A stretch of 13,542 bases of DNA from an uncultured Collinsella sp. (lineage in GTDB: Bacteria > Actinomycetota > Coriobacteriia > Coriobacteriales > Coriobacteriaceae). Positions within the stretch are counted from its first letter, which is position 1, and each line of letters opens with the position of its first letter. The stretch spans positions 1 through 13,542 of the forward strand of contig CALKBB010000327.1 in NCBI GenBank assembly GCA_937989795.1. The letters run 5' to 3'. Below, piece after piece: positions 1 through 12,226 of this stretch. The notes under the pieces were generated by a model. The model was not told where the DNA came from. It saw only the letters and a program-made list of their open reading frames with translations, and ran no database searches. Both the position numbers and the translations under genes were made by a program.

Positions 1-73
1 GCACTAAATGTGCTCTTCGTGCGAGCCCAGGACCTGACCGAGCGAAAAGCTTGCGCCTGGCCTTTGGCGGCGC
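1..73 (+). other. 3' part of a structured intergenic element (copy 1)
   Basis: The window opens with a small hairpin (gcac, loop taaat, gtgc). It is followed by gtgcgagcccaggac and a second hairpin at 53-73 (GCGCC and GCC paired to GGC and GGCGC around TTT). Positions 2-37 match 11000-11033, upstream of rpsL, at about 30 of 35 aligned positions. The hairpin stems differ in sequence between the copies, while the loop and the downstream block are kept. The 5' half lies outside the window. It precedes the rplJ promoter, so it is either the tail of an upstream transcript (probably rplK-rplA, not visible) or a separate RNA. No protein coding is supported here. Confidence 0.5.
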
Positions 74-111
74 GACCGAGATGGTGGAATTGTGTGCAGC
101 CCGGATTTCCG

Positions 112-140
112 TTGACCGACGCCGGGGTCCCCGCCATAAT
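112..140 (+). promoter_or_regulatory. sigma70-type promoter of rplJ-rplL
   Basis: TTGACC (112-117) and CATAAT (135-140) are separated by 17 bp, close to the housekeeping consensus, so transcription should start near 147. The spacer contains the short palindrome CGGGG-T-CCCCG (123-133). The predicted transcript begins just upstream of the L10-type leader, which supports the call. Confidence 0.75.
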
Positions 141-160
141 ACTTTCGGTTCACGCACGAA

Positions 161-245
161 TCCGCTGCCAGAGACAGCCGGCGCAAACGGGCATCGCCCG
201 CGAGCTTAATGGGATATCCCGCCAGCCGAGGTGGTCGAGCAGATA
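161..245 (+). ncRNA. L10-type ribosomal protein leader RNA
   Basis: This is an untranslated leader directly before rplJ. Visible parts are an outer pairing CUGC (165-168) with GCAG (239-242), a hairpin CGGGC-AUC-GCCCG (188-200), a hairpin GGG-AUAU-CCC (211-220), and the paired blocks agagacagccggcg and cgccagccgaggtg. The last two resemble the conserved, kinked L10-binding part of known L10 leaders. In that family the L10(L12)4 complex binds its own leader to limit rplJ-rplL expression. Recognition is by eye; a covariance-model search with the Rfam L10 leader would settle it. Confidence 0.7.
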
Positions 246-254
246 TGTCTTCTC

Positions 255-291
255 GCCCCCGTCGCTCATGCAGCGCGGGGGCTTTCTTTTT
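255..291 (+). terminator. terminator-like attenuator between L10 leader and rplJ
   Basis: GCCCCCG (255-261) pairs with CGGGGGC (276-282). The inner stem CGCU/AGCG (263-266 with 272-275) is capped by catgc, and one T is bulged. The T-rich run tttcttttt follows (283-291). The hairpin lies downstream of the leader and 66 nt before the rplJ start, where a leader-controlled transcription attenuator would be expected, as known for L10 leaders in Bacillus. Whether it terminates in vivo cannot be read from the sequence. Confidence 0.7.
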
Positions 292-356
292 GGACATGCC
301 CCCGTCACGTCCTTGTGGCGGACCGTGCCCGGAAAGAATTCGAGGAGGTGTAATTC

Positions 357-878
357 ATGCCCCAGCAGTACAAAATCGACAAGGTTGCAGAGATCGAGTC
401 CCGTATCGCCGAGAACGCCGGTCTGTTCGTCGTCAACTACAACGGTCTGACGGTTAAGCAGGCTCAGGAGCTGCGTCATCAGCTTCGCGAGTGCGGCGCC
501 GAGATGAAGGTCTACAAGAACAACCTGGTCAAGATCGCTCTCAAGAACCAGGAGCAGCCCGAGCTCGACGAGATCCTCGCCGGCCCCGTCGCTTATGTGT
601 TCTACGAGTCCGAGCCGGTCGAGGCCGCTAAGGCCCTTAAGGATTTCTCCGCTAAGTCCAAGGGCGTCCTTGAGATCAAGGGCGGTATCTCCGACGGCAA
701 GGCCGTTTCCGCTGATGATGTTAAGGCTATCGCCGAGCTGCCCACCAAGGATCAGCTTCTCGGCCAGATCGCCGGTCTCATCTCCGGTTTCGCTCGCGAC
801 ATCGCTGTCTGCGTCAACGGCGTTTCCTCTGGTCTCGCTCGTTCGATCCAGCAGGTCTCCGAGCAGAAGGCAGCCTAG
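357..878 (+). CDS. rplJ: 50S ribosomal protein L10
   Basis: This 173-residue protein has the usual length for bacterial L10, the base of the ribosomal stalk. L10 anchors to 23S rRNA near the GTPase centre and carries L12 dimers on its C-terminal helix. The N-terminal globular part is recognisable (VAEIESRIAENAGLFVVNYN, then a KVYKNNLVKIAL segment around residues 50-60), as is the helical C-terminal tail (about 135-173) that binds L12. The ATG at 357 is chosen because AGGAGGTG (343-350) sits 6 nt upstream and the protein starts MPQQYKIDKV in register with the family. rplL follows 102 nt later. The leader and attenuator upstream suggest autoregulation by the L10-L12 complex. Identification is secure. 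Confidence 0.97.
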   Translation: MPQQYKIDKVAEIESRIAENAGLFVVNYNGLTVKQAQELRHQLRECGAEMKVYKNNLVKIALKNQEQPELDEILAGPVAYVFYESEPVEAAKALKDFSAKSKGVLEIKGGISDGKAVSADDVKAIAELPTKDQLLGQIAGLISGFARDIAVCVNGVSSGLARSIQQVSEQKAA

Positions 879-893
879 TCGCTGTTTTCACCC

Positions 894-929
894 GCGGCGG
901 CAACGCCGCACCCCTGGCGCATTCGCGCC
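894..929 (+). promoter_or_regulatory. paired hairpins between rplJ and rplL
   Basis: The 102-nt gap between rplJ and rplL holds two perfect GC hairpins. The first is GCGGCG (894-899), loop GCAA, CGCCGC (904-909). The second is GGCGC (916-920), loop ATTC, GCGCC (925-929), followed by gtgtttt. The second could act as a weak terminator, and either could be an RNA-processing or mRNA-stability site. They may help set the excess of L12 over L10, which is inference. Confidence 0.5.
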
Positions 930-980
930 GTGTTTTAACTGATCTCCGTGCACAGACACGGAAACCGAAAGGACTTAGAA

Positions 981-1358
981 ATGGCTAAGCTTACCACCGA
1001 TGAGATCATCGATGCTCTTAAGGAAATGACCCTTCTCGAGGCTTCCGAGCTCGTTAAGGCTATCGAGGACCCCTTCGGCGTTTCCGCCGCTGCTCCTGCC
1101 GCCGTTGTCGCCGCTCCCGCTGCTGGCGCTGCTGAGGCCGAGGAGAAGACCGAGTTTGACGTCGTGCTCGAGGGCTTCGGCGACAACAAGATCCAGGTCA
1201 TCAAGGCCGTCCGTGAGCTCACCAACCTTGGCCTGAAGGAGGCCAAGGAGGTCGTCGAGGGCGCTCCCAAGGCTGTTCTCGAGGGTGCCAAGAAGGAGGA
1301 CGCCGAGGCTGCCAAGGAGAAGCTCGAGGCTGCTGGCGCTGCTGTCACCCTCAAGTAA
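981..1358 (+). CDS. rplL: 50S ribosomal protein L7/L12
   Basis: The 125-residue product is the standard size for L12, the multicopy stalk protein that recruits translational GTPases such as EF-G (fusA, downstream). Three parts are visible. The N-terminal dimerisation helices are about residues 1-35 (MAKLTTDEIIDALKEMTLLE). An Ala/Pro-rich flexible hinge spans about 38-55. The C-terminal factor-binding domain contains GFGDNKIQVIKAVRELTNLG, and the protein ends in AAVTLK. The ATG at 981 gives the family start and has GAAAGGA (967-973) 7 nt upstream. An in-frame ATG at 948 would add 11 unrelated residues and lies in the hairpin-rich gap, so it is rejected. A strong terminator follows within 30 nt. 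Confidence 0.97.
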   Translation: MAKLTTDEIIDALKEMTLLEASELVKAIEDPFGVSAAAPAAVVAAPAAGAAEAEEKTEFDVVLEGFGDNKIQVIKAVRELTNLGLKEAKEVVEGAPKAVLEGAKKEDAEAAKEKLEAAGAAVTLK

Positions 1359-1386
1359 TCAGGCTTTCTCGCCAGATTTCTTTGCA

Positions 1387-1419
1387 GACGGGGTTCGCAT
1401 TGCGAGCCCCGTCTTTTTT
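1387..1419 (+). terminator. intrinsic terminator of rplJ-rplL
   Basis: GACGGGG (1387-1393) pairs with CCCCGTC (1407-1413). The pairing continues inward through a G-T wobble and TCGC/GCGA to a small loop, and six T residues follow (1414-1419), then ttttt at 1421-1425. It ends the rplJ-rplL transcript, so galU and rpoB should not be driven from the rplJ promoter except by readthrough. Confidence 0.9.
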
Positions 1420-1497
1420 GTTTTTCGGTCCCTCGACATCGGTAGCTCAAACTGCCGTGTTCTGTGATTTGCGTCGTATCGGGCACCCTGCCGTTGG

Positions 1498-1531
1498 GCA
1501 ATAAAATTGCACCATTCGAGCAATAATTTGC
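1498..1531 (+). promoter_or_regulatory. tandem operator-like palindromes upstream of galU
   Basis: GCAATAAAATTGC (1498-1510) and GCAATAATTTGC (1520-1531) share the pattern GCAA-N4/5-TTGC. They start exactly 22 bp apart, about two helical turns. They lie in the 315-bp gap between rplL and galU, just upstream of the candidate galU promoter, where a dimeric regulator could bind. The regulator is unknown. The rest of the gap holds the rplL terminator and no supported gene. Confidence 0.4.
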
Positions 1532-1548
1532 GTTGACCTGCTGAAGAA

Positions 1549-1576
1549 TTGTCTCTGCCTTGTAGTGACATATAGT
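1549..1576 (+). promoter_or_regulatory. candidate promoter of galU
   Basis: TTGTCT (1549-1554) and TATAGT (1571-1576) are 16 bp apart, giving a predicted start near 1583 and a leader of about 90 nt. A second -35-like TTGACC at 1533-1538 has no convincing -10 at 16-18 bp. The region must contain a promoter if galU is expressed, because a strong terminator lies upstream. Confidence 0.5.
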
Positions 1577-1673
1577 TCCAGCGGTAAGATGCTTGGGTAT
1601 CGCAATTTGGTCTGCGGCCGCCGTGCCGCACGCATGGGGCGCTTTTGCGCCTGCGAAAGGATCTTTGAATAAC

Positions 1674-2582
1674 ATGAAGGCAATCATCCCCGCCGCCGGT
1701 CTTGGCACGCGTTTTCTGCCTGGCACCAAGTGCACCCCCAAAGAGATGCTGCCGGTTCTCGACAAGCCGGTCATCCAGTATGTCGTTGAGGAGGCGCTCG
1801 ACCCCGAGGAAGTCGACGATGCCATCATCGTTACTTCTCCCGGTAAGCCCGAGCTACTGAACTACTTCCAGCCCGATCGCTCGCTCGAGAACCTACTTCG
1901 CGAGCGTGGCAAGGACGCCTACGCCGACGCCGTCGCCCATGCTGGTGGTATGCCGGTCGACTTCCGTTATCAGTACGAGCCCAAGGGCCTCGGCCATGCT
2001 ATCCGCTCTGCTGCCGACGCCGTGGCAGGGGAGAACTTCCTGGTTCTTCTGGGCGACTACGTTGTGCCTAACCGCGACATCTGCGACAAGATGCTCGCCG
2101 TTTCCAAGGAGCACGGTGGCGCTTCTGTTATCGCCGTTGCCGCGTGCGCTCCCGAGGAAGTCAGCCGCTATGGCGTTATCGCCGGCGATCGCGTGGGCGC
2201 TCTCGAGGGCTTCGAGAATGCCGCCGACGACGAGCCCGGTGCCGTTTGGCGCATCGGCGGCCTGGTCGAGAAGCCCGCTCCCGAGGCGGCTCCGTCCAAC
2301 CTGTACATCGTCGGTCGCTACCTGCTGAGCCCGTTGGTCATGGACCTGCTGGCCGATCAGCAGGCCGGTAAGGGCGGCGAGATCCAGCTGACCGACGCCA
2401 TGGCCCGCTCGCTCGACCGCGAGGCCATGTACGCCGTCGTCATCGACCCGCTGTCGGGCTACGATACCGGTACCCCGTCTGGCTGGATGGCCACCAACGC
2501 CCTCATGGCTGCAAGCGATCCTCGCTTTGCCGGCGCCTTCTGGGATGCCATCGACGAGCGCGGCGGTTTGATGCGTAAGTAA
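1674..2582 (+). CDS. galU: UTP--glucose-1-phosphate uridylyltransferase
   Basis: This 302-residue cytosolic nucleotidyltransferase makes UDP-glucose and pyrophosphate from UTP and glucose-1-phosphate, for galactose metabolism and envelope glycans. The N-terminal signature KAIIPAAGLGTRFLPGTK (from residue 2) and PKEMLPVLDKPVIQYVVEEA are clear. LLGDYVVPN (D128) fits the metal/nucleotide-binding position, GLVEKPAPEAAPSNLYIVGR (K200) the sugar-phosphate-binding part, and GGEIQLTDAM the distal family motif. GDY where relatives often have GDD, and YDTGTPSG near the end, are mild departures. The ATG at 1674 begins the family motif directly, with GAAAGGA (1655-1661) upstream. The in-frame ATG at 1593 would add 27 unconserved residues. 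Terminators on both sides make it its own unit inside the rpl-rpo cluster. Confidence 0.95.
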   Translation: MKAIIPAAGLGTRFLPGTKCTPKEMLPVLDKPVIQYVVEEALDPEEVDDAIIVTSPGKPELLNYFQPDRSLENLLRERGKDAYADAVAHAGGMPVDFRYQYEPKGLGHAIRSAADAVAGENFLVLLGDYVVPNRDICDKMLAVSKEHGGASVIAVAACAPEEVSRYGVIAGDRVGALEGFENAADDEPGAVWRIGGLVEKPAPEAAPSNLYIVGRYLLSPLVMDLLADQQAGKGGEIQLTDAMARSLDREAMYAVVIDPLSGYDTGTPSGWMATNALMAASDPRFAGAFWDAIDERGGLMRK

Positions 2583-2602
2583 GCCTTCGGGCATCGACAT
2601 TT

Positions 2603-2635
2603 ACGGGTGCGGACTTCGGTTCGCGCCCGTTTTTT
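2603..2635 (+). terminator. intrinsic terminator of galU
   Basis: ACGGGTGCGGAC (2603-2614) pairs with its partner at 2619-2630 through 12 pairs including two G-T wobbles. The stem closes on a TTCG tetraloop in the stable C(UUCG)G context and is followed by TTTTTT (2630-2635). It begins 20 nt after the galU stop codon. Confidence 0.92.
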
Positions 2636-2659
2636 ATAAGAGCTGCGATTGCTAGCCCT

Positions 2660-2722
2660 CTGTTCACAGAAAATATATGAACAGGTGTTCGATGCACATC
2701 CATCTACCTGCATGTTTTCTGT
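2660..2722. repeat. AT-rich inverted-repeat region upstream of rpoB
   Basis: Several overlapping palindromes lie here. CTGTTCA (2660-2666) faces TGAACAG (2678-2684). GAAC-AGGT-GTTC (2679-2690) has the form of a Gram-positive LexA box. ACAGAAAA (2666-2673) can pair with TTTTCTGT (2715-2722), and CAGGT (2682-2686) with ACCTG (2706-2710), giving an imperfect hairpin of nearly 60 nt. It lies about 50-110 bp upstream of the candidate rpoB -35. Function unknown. The rest of the 287-bp galU-rpoB gap holds the galU terminator and the rpoB promoter and leader. Confidence 0.4.
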
Positions 2723-2768
2723 CGAAAAACTTTGCTACTCCAAAAACTCAATCACGTCAAGGCTTTTC

Positions 2769-2796
2769 TTGCTCAACGGTCGGTACCTGATAAACT
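2769..2796 (+). promoter_or_regulatory. candidate promoter of rpoB-rpoC
   Basis: TTGCTC (2769-2774) and TAAACT (2791-2796) are 16 bp apart, a modest match to the housekeeping consensus. It is the best placed candidate between the galU terminator and rpoB. A start near 2803 gives a leader of about 67 nt containing the hairpin TGGCGA (2813-2818) / TCGCCA (2828-2833). GATAAA at 2789 is an alternative -10. Confidence 0.45.
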
Positions 2797-2812
2797 ATTA
2801 GGTTGCGATAAC

Positions 2813-2833
2813 TGGCGAAGCTATGCCTCGCCA
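2813..2833 (+). promoter_or_regulatory. rpoB leader hairpin
   Basis: TGGCGA and TCGCCA form a perfect 6-bp stem with a 9-nt loop in the predicted rpoB leader, ending 20 nt before the ribosome-binding site. No T-run follows, so it is not a terminator. It could affect mRNA stability or translation; its role is not established. Confidence 0.4.
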
Positions 2834-2869
2834 ATCCACCGAGCATTTCCGTGAAGGAGGAAAAACCTG

Positions 2870-6361
<3,492 letters not shown>

Positions 6362-6367
6362 TTGACT

Positions 6368-10843
<4,476 letters not shown>

Positions 10844-10870
10844 TTTCCTAGTACGTTAACCGCCCTTCCA

Positions 10871-10907
10871 AAGACCCGTTTCCCAACAGGGAAGCGGGTC
10901 TTTTTTT
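10871..10907 (+). terminator. intrinsic terminator of rpoB-rpoC
   Basis: A 14-bp stem forms between 10871-10884 and 10889-10902 (outer AAGACCC/GGGTCTT, inner TCCC/GGGA, one G-T wobble), with loop AACA and seven T residues (10901-10907). It starts 28 nt after the rpoC stop codon. Confidence 0.93.
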
Positions 10908-10936
10908 GGTGAGAAACGTTGCCCCAACGAGCACGC

Positions 10937-11108
10937 CGGATTCCCGGGCCGGGCGGCACAGGGGTTAAGTTTGTCGCGAGTTCCGCACGAGCCGGAGGCC
11001 ACTTAATGTGGCCTCCGTGCGAGCCAGGACTGTAGAGCAGCAAACTAAAACCGCAGGCCGCCCGGCCCGGGAATCCGCCCCTGCGCACAAAAGGGGATTC
11101 CTTTTGTG
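10937..11108 (+). other. large nested inverted-repeat element, candidate structured RNA (copy 2)
   Basis: In the 439-bp gap between rpoC and rpsL, 10937-10957 and 11057-11077 are perfect 21-bp reverse complements. Inside them GGTT and AGTTTG pair with CAAACT and AACC (10963-10973 with 11041-11052). Next is an AGTTCC/GGACT pairing (10979-10984 with 11027-11031). The core is GCAC/GTGC with GAGCC bulges on both strands. A perfect hairpin GGAGGCCAC-ttaat-GTGGCCTCC (10994-11016) caps it. A third arm, GGGGATTCC (11093-11101), can pair with 11070-11081 instead and is followed by TTTT. A further hairpin, CACAAAAGG/CCTTTTGTG, spans 11086-11108. The part at 11000-11033 matches the window start. No coding potential is supported. 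I do not recognise a named RNA family. Confidence 0.65.
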
Positions 11109-11160
11109 TAGGCTTTGCGGAAATGTGCCAATTTTGGGATACGCCCGGCGGCGTGGTCTG

Positions 11161-11189
11161 TTGACGGCACAGCTAACGCCACGTATCCT
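11161..11189 (+). promoter_or_regulatory. promoter of the str operon (rpsL-rpsG-fusA)
   Basis: TTGACG (11161-11166) and TATCCT (11184-11189) are separated by 17 bp, a good housekeeping match, with a predicted start near 11196. This leaves a leader of about 87 nt containing the hairpin AGGGG/CCCCT (11209-11213 with 11222-11226). The structured element lies entirely upstream of this promoter. Confidence 0.7.
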
Positions 11190-11208
11190 ATCGAACTGCG
11201 TGTTTCGT

Positions 11209-11226
11209 AGGGGGATGCTGACCCCT
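11209..11226 (+). promoter_or_regulatory. rpsL leader hairpin
   Basis: AGGGG and CCCCT form a 5-bp stem with loop gatgctga in the predicted rpsL leader. It has no T-run. It could take part in translational control of the str operon, but nothing more can be read from it. Confidence 0.3.
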
Positions 11227-11282
11227 CGATTCAAGCCGTTGCACTTTACAGAAAGCTGGAATCATTCGAGAAGGAGTACGCT

Positions 11283-11660
11283 TTGCCTACTATTAACCAG
11301 CTGGTTCGCCAGGGCCGTCGTTCCGTGCCCAAGAAGTCCAAGAACGCTGCTCTGCAGCACAACTCCCAGAAGCGCGGCGTGTGCACCCGTGTCTTCACCA
11401 CGAGCCCCAAGAAGCCGAACTCGGCTCTTCGTAAGGTTGCCCGTGTTCGCCTCGTCAACGGCATCGAAGTTACTGCTTACATCCCGGGTGAGGGCCACAA
11501 CCTGCAGGAGCACTCCATCGTGCTCGTCCGCGGCGGTCGTGTCCGTGACCTCCCTGGTGTCCGTTATCACGTCATCCGTGGCGCCTACGACGCTGCTCCG
11601 GTCCAGAACCGTATGCAGGCCCGTTCCAAGTACGGTGCTAAGCGCCCCAAGGCCAAATAA
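11283..11660 (+). CDS. rpsL: 30S ribosomal protein S12
   Basis: This 125-residue product is the decoding-centre protein that monitors codon-anticodon pairing. It starts with TTG at 11283; AAGGAG (11271-11276) lies 6 nt upstream and the product begins MPTINQLVRQGRR, the exact family start, so the weak codon is real. PKKPNSALRK keeps Lys43 and Lys44. At position 88 the protein has Arg (GGRVRDLPGVRYH, codon CGT at 11544-11546) where E. coli and Mycobacterium have Lys. That Lys is a classical site of streptomycin resistance, including the Lys-to-Arg change. Asp89, methylthiolated by RimO in some bacteria, is present. It is the first gene of the str operon, with rpsG 73 nt downstream. Confidence 0.97.
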   Translation: MPTINQLVRQGRRSVPKKSKNAALQHNSQKRGVCTRVFTTSPKKPNSALRKVARVRLVNGIEVTAYIPGEGHNLQEHSIVLVRGGRVRDLPGVRYHVIRGAYDAAPVQNRMQARSKYGAKRPKAK

Positions 11661-11685
11661 GCCAGATAACGTTTTGATACTTTCG

Positions 11686-11711
11686 CCGTGTGCCGCCTAA
11701 GCGCCGCACGG
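11686..11711 (+). promoter_or_regulatory. rpsL-rpsG intercistronic hairpin
   Basis: CCGTGTG (11686-11692) pairs with CGCACGG (11705-11711, one G-T wobble). After one C-C mismatch, CGC pairs with GCG around a ctaa loop. It ends 9 nt before the rpsG ribosome-binding site. In E. coli the rpsL-rpsG gap carries the S7 translational repressor site, so this hairpin is a candidate for similar control, by position only. Confidence 0.4.
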
Positions 11712-11733
11712 TAGACACTTAAGGAGATTTCAC

Positions 11734-12207
11734 ATGCCGCGTCGTGCAGCAGCTAATCGTCGTGAGGTTCAGCCTGACGCCGTTTACAACAACCGCCTGG
11801 TGACTCAGCTCATCAACAAGGTCCTTCTTGACGGCAAGAAGGCCACCGCTGAGCGCATCGTTTACACCGCTTTCGAGATCGTTGCCGAGAAGTCCGAGGG
11901 TGGCGACGCTCTCGCTACCTTCAAGAAGGCTATGGACAACGTCAAGCCCACGCTCGAGGTTAAGCCCAAGCGTGTCGGTGGCGCTACCTATCAGGTCCCG
12001 ATGGAGGTCAACTCCCGTCGTTCCACCGCTCTGGGCATCCGCTGGATCGTCAACTTCTCCCGTGCTCGCAAGGAGAAGACCATGGCCGAGCGTCTCGCCA
12101 ACGAGATCCTCGACGCTTCCAACGGCCTGGGCGCTTCCGTCAAGAAGCGTGAGGACGTCTTCAAGATGGCCGAGGCCAACCGCGCGTTCTCTCACTATCG
12201 TTGGTAA
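11734..12207 (+). CDS. rpsG: 30S ribosomal protein S7
   Basis: The 157-residue product has normal length for S7, which nucleates assembly of the 30S head and lines the E site. The N-terminus MPRRAAANRREVQPDAVYNN, the central RVGGATYQVPMEV beta-hairpin segment, RRSTALGIRW and the terminal AFSHYRW are typical. The ATG at 11734 has AAGGAG (11721-11726) 7 nt upstream. fusA starts 19 nt after the stop codon, so both are read from one mRNA. S7 is the translational repressor of this operon in E. coli, and the hairpin in the gap before rpsG may be related. No unusual residues were seen. Confidence 0.97.
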   Translation: MPRRAAANRREVQPDAVYNNRLVTQLINKVLLDGKKATAERIVYTAFEIVAEKSEGGDALATFKKAMDNVKPTLEVKPKRVGGATYQVPMEVNSRRSTALGIRWIVNFSRARKEKTMAERLANEILDASNGLGASVKKREDVFKMAEANRAFSHYRW

Positions 12208-12226
12208 GTTAAGGTAAGGAACTAAC

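Noticed and set aside
10..450. Open frames in the rplJ leader region on both strands (4-297, 10-450, 150-479)
   Set aside because: They cross the promoter, leader RNA and terminator hairpin, run into rplJ in other frames, and show no family resemblance.
948..980. Upstream in-frame ATG for rplL at 948
   Set aside because: It adds MHRHGNRKDLE, which is not part of L12. GAAAGGA, the ribosome-binding site, lies inside this stretch and serves the ATG at 981.
6362..6367. TTG at 6362 as the rpoC start
   Set aside because: It is only 3 nt from the AAGGAG ribosome-binding site. GTG at 6368 has 9-nt spacing and gives VADFEATDFDSVKIS with the family N-terminus.
11014..11030. Cobalamin-riboswitch-like string gcgagccagga
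   Set aside because: The string resembles the 3' part of B12 riboswitches, but the other required blocks (GGUG-AAUCC-like and CCACUG-GGGAA-like) are absent in the right order, and the neighbouring genes have no cobalamin link.
11008..11700. A 230-codon + strand open frame overlapping rpsL, and a possible short upstream ORF at 11215
   Set aside because: It runs out of frame through the whole of rpsL, its product is low-complexity, and it has no ribosome-binding site. It is a shadow frame in GC-rich DNA.
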